From Verrucomicrobia subdivision 6 bacterium BACL9 MAG-120507-bin52 (lineage in GTDB: Bacteria > Verrucomicrobiota > Verrucomicrobiia > Methylacidiphilales > Verrucolacustridaceae): a stretch of DNA of 6,997 nt. The first letter of the stretch is position 1, and every line of letters begins with the position of its first letter. The notes beneath the pieces were generated by a model. The model saw nothing but the letters and a program-made list of their open reading frames with translations. It had not been told where the DNA came from and did not search any database. Positions 5,558 to 6,997 of the stretch are shown piece by piece. A program made the position numbers and the translations under genes. The stretch lies in NCBI GenBank assembly GCA_001438005.1, contig LIBO01000047.1, forward strand, positions 1 through 6,997, in the 5' to 3' direction.

Positions 5558-5644
5558 GGACGGGTGGCAGAGCGGTTTAATGTACCTGACTCGAAATCAG
5601 GAGTAGGGGTAACCCTACCGTGGGTTCAAATCCCACCCCGTCCG
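5558..5644 (+). tRNA. tRNA-Ser, anticodon CGA
   Basis: This is an 87-base class II tRNA that reads UCG. The acceptor stem pairs GGACGGG (5558-5564) with CCCGTCC (5637-5643) and the discriminator is G5644, as expected for serine. The D-arm contains GCAGAGCGGTTTAATG. The anticodon stem is CCTGA (5585-5589) with TCAGG (5597-5601) around the 7-base loop CTCGAAA, with anticodon CGA at 5592-5594. The long variable arm pairs within AGTAGGGGTAACCCTACC. The T-arm is GTGGG, TTCAAAT, CCCAC. CCA is not encoded. The genes on either side are unrelated. Confidence 0.97.
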
Positions 5645-5653
5645 AGTCCTCGA

Positions 5654-5731
5654 GGACGGGGTAAAGCCAATCAAGCCGGAGGCGAAATGTGATTGGGCCA
5701 GGGGCGGGTGTTCGGGGGCCAAATCCCACCC
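5654..5731 (+). pseudogene. Possible decayed tandem copy of tRNA-Ser
   Basis: Directly after the tRNA, four blocks of the tRNA recur in the same order at nearly constant offset. GGACGGG is at 5558 and 5654 (offset 96). CGAAAT is at 5592 and 5683 (91). AGGGG is at 5605 and 5700 (95). CAAATCCCACCC is at 5627 and 5720 (93). The T-stem partner and the 3' acceptor strand are lost, as TTTTAAAA follows, so it cannot fold as a working tRNA. I read it as a degenerate duplicate; chance similarity in GC-rich DNA is possible. Confidence 0.4.
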
Positions 5732-5735
5732 TTTT
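5706..5735 (+). terminator. Candidate intrinsic terminator after tRNA-Ser
   Basis: GGGTG (5706-5710) can pair with CACCC (5727-5731), with some further G-C pairing inside, and TTTT (5732-5735) follows at once. An alternative hairpin (GATTGGGCC 5691-5699 with GGCCAAATC 5717-5725, one mismatch) overlaps it. It would end the tRNA transcript before the PEP-CTERM promoter. Confidence 0.4.
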
Positions 5736-5744
5736 AAAATACGC

Positions 5745-5763
5745 CGTGACAGTTTCGTGACAG
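5745..5763 (+). repeat. Tandem CGTGACAG direct repeat upstream of the PEP-CTERM gene
   Basis: CGTGACAG occurs at 5745-5752 and again at 5756-5763, with start-to-start spacing of 11 bases, about one helical turn. The second copy contains the proposed -35 (GTGACA). This arrangement suits an operator where two protein subunits bind the same DNA face, but the regulator is unknown. Confidence 0.5.
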
Positions 5764-5786
5764 AGTTCGGTCTTTTTTGGTATTTT
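5757..5786 (+). promoter_or_regulatory. Putative promoter of the PEP-CTERM gene
   Basis: GTGACA (5757-5762), 18 bases, TATTTT (5781-5786). Transcription would start near 5793, giving a leader of about 25 bases that contains the purine-rich GAGGGGAAG (5796-5804) ahead of the ATG at 5818. The -35 overlaps the CGTGACAG repeat. Confidence 0.4.
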
Positions 5787-5817
5787 GAATGGGGCGAGGG
5801 GAAGATTGGAAAACGCT

Positions 5818-6621
5818 ATGAAAAAGCGAAGTGGTAAAAAGGGGGTAGAAATTTTAAAAAAGATGAGTAGAATCATAGCAATGAGATTTGGTCGGCATAT
5901 CTATGCAATGATTGCTGTTTCTTTGTTTGGAGGTGCATCGATTCGTGCCGAAAACATTGTGATCGGAACGTTGATTGATGATTCTGGATACCTTTTTAGT
6001 TCATTTGGAAATCAGTACACGCTGGGAACTACTCGGGGTGCAAATTTCGGAGGTTCTACCGTGAGTTGGTATGGCGTGAACATGAGTTCCACCTCAGGCG
6101 CTAATGGGATAAGTTGGACAGGCTCCGTAGCAACGGGGGCAAAATATGGATTTTCTGGAATTTATAACAGTAGCAGTCCCGGAACGGCAGCGGCAGCTGA
6201 TAGCCTGACGAACACGGGAATTTTCGGTGGCAGTACAAGCATTTCGATTTCGGCCACTGCCGGTCAGAAATATTTAATCGATCTGCTTTTCGCCAACCAA
6301 TTTAGTGGAACCGGTGCTGGCTACATTCCTTATCGAACCATGGATGTCAGTGTGGGTGGGCTGTTATATGCGGATGATCTTACGCTCAATGGCACACAGT
6401 CGCCTGACCGAAGGCCGTTAGTCTATCGCTTTGAAGTCACTCCTTCGTCAAACTCTATTCAAATCACGTTTGCAAGTGGTGCCGTTGTTTCTGGATCCCC
6501 AACCGATCAAACTCCCTACGTGAATGCGATGACGGTCACTCAAGTCCCCGAACCTTCCGCTCTTTCGCTTCTCGCAATTGGTTTAGGCGGATTGGCGATG
6601 TTGCGTCGTCGTCGGTCATAA
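5818..6621 (+). CDS. PEP-CTERM sorting domain-containing secreted protein
   Basis: From ATG 5818 the protein has 267 residues. The N-terminus is very basic (MKKRSGKKGVEILKK) and leads into a hydrophobic segment, IYAMIAVSLFGG, and a cleavage-like SIRAEN. ATG 5863 and ATG 5881 give more conventional signal-peptide lengths, and the TTG at 5785 is unlikely. The mature part is rich in Gly, Ser and Thr and beta-prone. Its second half (KYLIDLLFANQF, YRTMDVSVGG, VYRFEVTPSSNSIQITF, PYVNAMTV) resembles a malectin-like beta-sandwich; this is inference. The C-terminus is a textbook PEP-CTERM signal: VPEPSAL, a hydrophobic helix LLAIGLGGLAML, then RRRR. Such proteins are exported by Sec and processed by an exosortase, with roles in the cell surface or exopolysaccharide; no exosortase is in the window. 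The DNA is visibly AT-richer than the neighbouring genes. Confidence 0.93.
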   Translation: MKKRSGKKGVEILKKMSRIIAMRFGRHIYAMIAVSLFGGASIRAENIVIGTLIDDSGYLFSSFGNQYTLGTTRGANFGGSTVSWYGVNMSSTSGANGISWTGSVATGAKYGFSGIYNSSSPGTAAAADSLTNTGIFGGSTSISISATAGQKYLIDLLFANQFSGTGAGYIPYRTMDVSVGGLLYADDLTLNGTQSPDRRPLVYRFEVTPSSNSIQITFASGAVVSGSPTDQTPYVNAMTVTQVPEPSALSLLAIGLGGLAMLRRRRS

Positions 6622-6997
6622 TCTCTCAGTCCCCCACCAATCCCCGACAAAATCCGTAGTCCCCGATTCCTGTAGCTTACTGGCTTCGGGGCAGTGGGGA
6701 GATAACTCCTTCGGATCGAACAGCCATCAATCCGCTAAAAGGGTGGCTTCAAAGGGGTCCCGGGTTGGCCCCGTGAGACCTGCCCCCGCCCATTCTGGCT
6801 TCTCGTTCCACGACGGGATGAATGTCCGCTAACGCGGGGGAATTCAAATCCCGGCGGCCCGATGAATTTCCTGTTAGTGGAAGTACTTCCGAATGACCCC
6901 ATTCATCGGATTGGTGGGAACTCCGAATATTCAGACAGCTACAAATCAGCGAAACAGATCGGAGTGCGTGCCATTTGTGTTTCAAGAGCGCGTGTTA
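6622..6997. other. Gene-poor, inverted-repeat-rich right end
   Basis: No reading frame here looks convincing. The stretch is packed with complementary segments: CCCCAC 6632-6637 with GTGGGG 6694-6699, enclosing CCCCGA 6661-6666 with TCGGGG 6686-6691; AGCCATC 6722-6728 with GGTGGCT 6742-6748 (one wobble); CCCCCGC 6783-6789 with GCGGGGG 6834-6840, enclosing CATTC 6791-6795 with GAATG 6820-6824; and CCGATGAAT 6859-6867 with ATTCATCGG 6901-6909. There is no T-run that would make an intrinsic terminator for the PEP-CTERM gene. It could be a structured RNA or decayed mobile DNA. A 10-base tRNA-like TTCAAATCCC lies at 6843-6852. Confidence 0.45.
6862..6997 (+). CDS. Possible start of a gene running off the right edge (weak)
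   Basis: An ATG at 6862 opens 45 codons without a stop to the window end (MNFLLVEVLPNDPIHRIGG...). I recognise no family and see no Shine-Dalgarno or promoter. A stop-free run of this length is not rare by chance, and it overlaps the 9-bp inverted repeat 6859-6909. I list it only because the window cuts it off. Confidence 0.15.
   Translation, partial: MNFLLVEVLPNDPIHRIGGNSEYSDSYKSAKQIGVRAICVSRARV

Noticed and set aside
5646..5657. 12-base palindrome GTCCTCGAGGAC, and GGAAGTACTTCC at 6879-6890
   Set aside because: About one or two perfect 12-base palindromes are expected by chance in 7 kb, and neither is placed at a promoter.
5483..5692. 69-codon plus-strand reading frame through the tRNA
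   Set aside because: It runs through the mature tRNA and both flanking promoters and cannot be a gene.
5678..5692. GGAGG followed by ATG-TGA, a start-stop minimal reading frame
   Set aside because: Spacing is only 4 bases and no gene follows in a position to be regulated. It lies inside the decayed tRNA copy and is probably chance.
5577..5876. 99-codon minus-strand reading frame over the tRNA
   Set aside because: It is antisense to tRNA-Ser. The GFEPTVG-like stretch is the usual false translation of a tRNA-Ser complement.
6791..6860. tmRNA (weak likeness of ATTCTGG...GACGGGAT to the conserved 5' end)
   Set aside because: No closing acceptor stem, no tag reading frame with an ALAA-like end, and the supposed ends are too close together.
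6843..6861. An intact tRNA ending in TTCAAATCCC...GGCCCG
   Set aside because: The T-stem does not pair (GGGAA against CCCGG) and no matching 5' acceptor strand lies upstream.
6749..6985. 78-codon minus-strand reading frame at the right end
   Set aside because: Its GRRDLNSPAL segment is what the reverse strand of a tRNA T-loop-like sequence (TTCAAATCCC) reads as. It has no family resemblance and crosses the inverted repeats.

Overview
The window looks like chromosomal DNA from a Gram-negative bacterium, most plausibly of the Verrucomicrobiota/PVC group. The grounds are a secreted protein with a C-terminal PEP-CTERM sorting signal, moderately GC-rich coding DNA, and several genes with no Shine-Dalgarno sequence. 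That assignment is inference. No 16S or other phylogenetic marker is present.

Layout. Bases 3-1143 (+) hold the end of an unrecognised basic protein gene, then trmB (tRNA m7G46 methyltransferase) overlapping its 3' end. Bases 1144-2864 (-) hold apt (adenine phosphoribosyltransferase) and an aldo/keto reductase joined by an ATGA stop/start overlap. The reductase stop abuts the trmB stop in one TGATCA palindrome. Bases 2957-4893 are a signalling cluster: a single-STAS anti-sigma-antagonist-like protein (+), a convergent pair made of a tandem double-STAS protein and an RsbW-like HATPase joined by a second ATGA overlap (-), and upstream of that pair a stand-alone cyclic-nucleotide-binding-domain protein (-). 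Bases 4952-5479 (-) encode a small exported protein with a Trp-centred 9-residue repeat. Bases 5558-5644 are tRNA-Ser(CGA), followed by what looks like a decayed tandem copy of it. Bases 5818-6621 (+) encode a PEP-CTERM protein with visibly AT-richer DNA. The last 376 bases hold no convincing gene but are dense in inverted repeats.

How the parts may work together. The STAS proteins and the kinase are the classic parts of a partner-switching circuit: antagonists whose Ser is phosphorylated by a GHKL-type kinase. No sigma factor, PP2C phosphatase or response regulator lies in the window, so the output is unknown. The other genes are housekeeping (tRNA modification, purine salvage, tRNA-Ser) or cell-envelope/secreted proteins.

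The most notable signals are: (1) four genes whose best -10 hexamer lies only 6-9 bases from the ATG, which suggests leaderless mRNAs; (2) the double-STAS/kinase pair; (3) the degenerate tRNA-Ser copy with other tRNA-3'-end-like sequence flanking the PEP-CTERM gene; (4) the structured, gene-poor right end. I found no CRISPR array, transposase or integrase.
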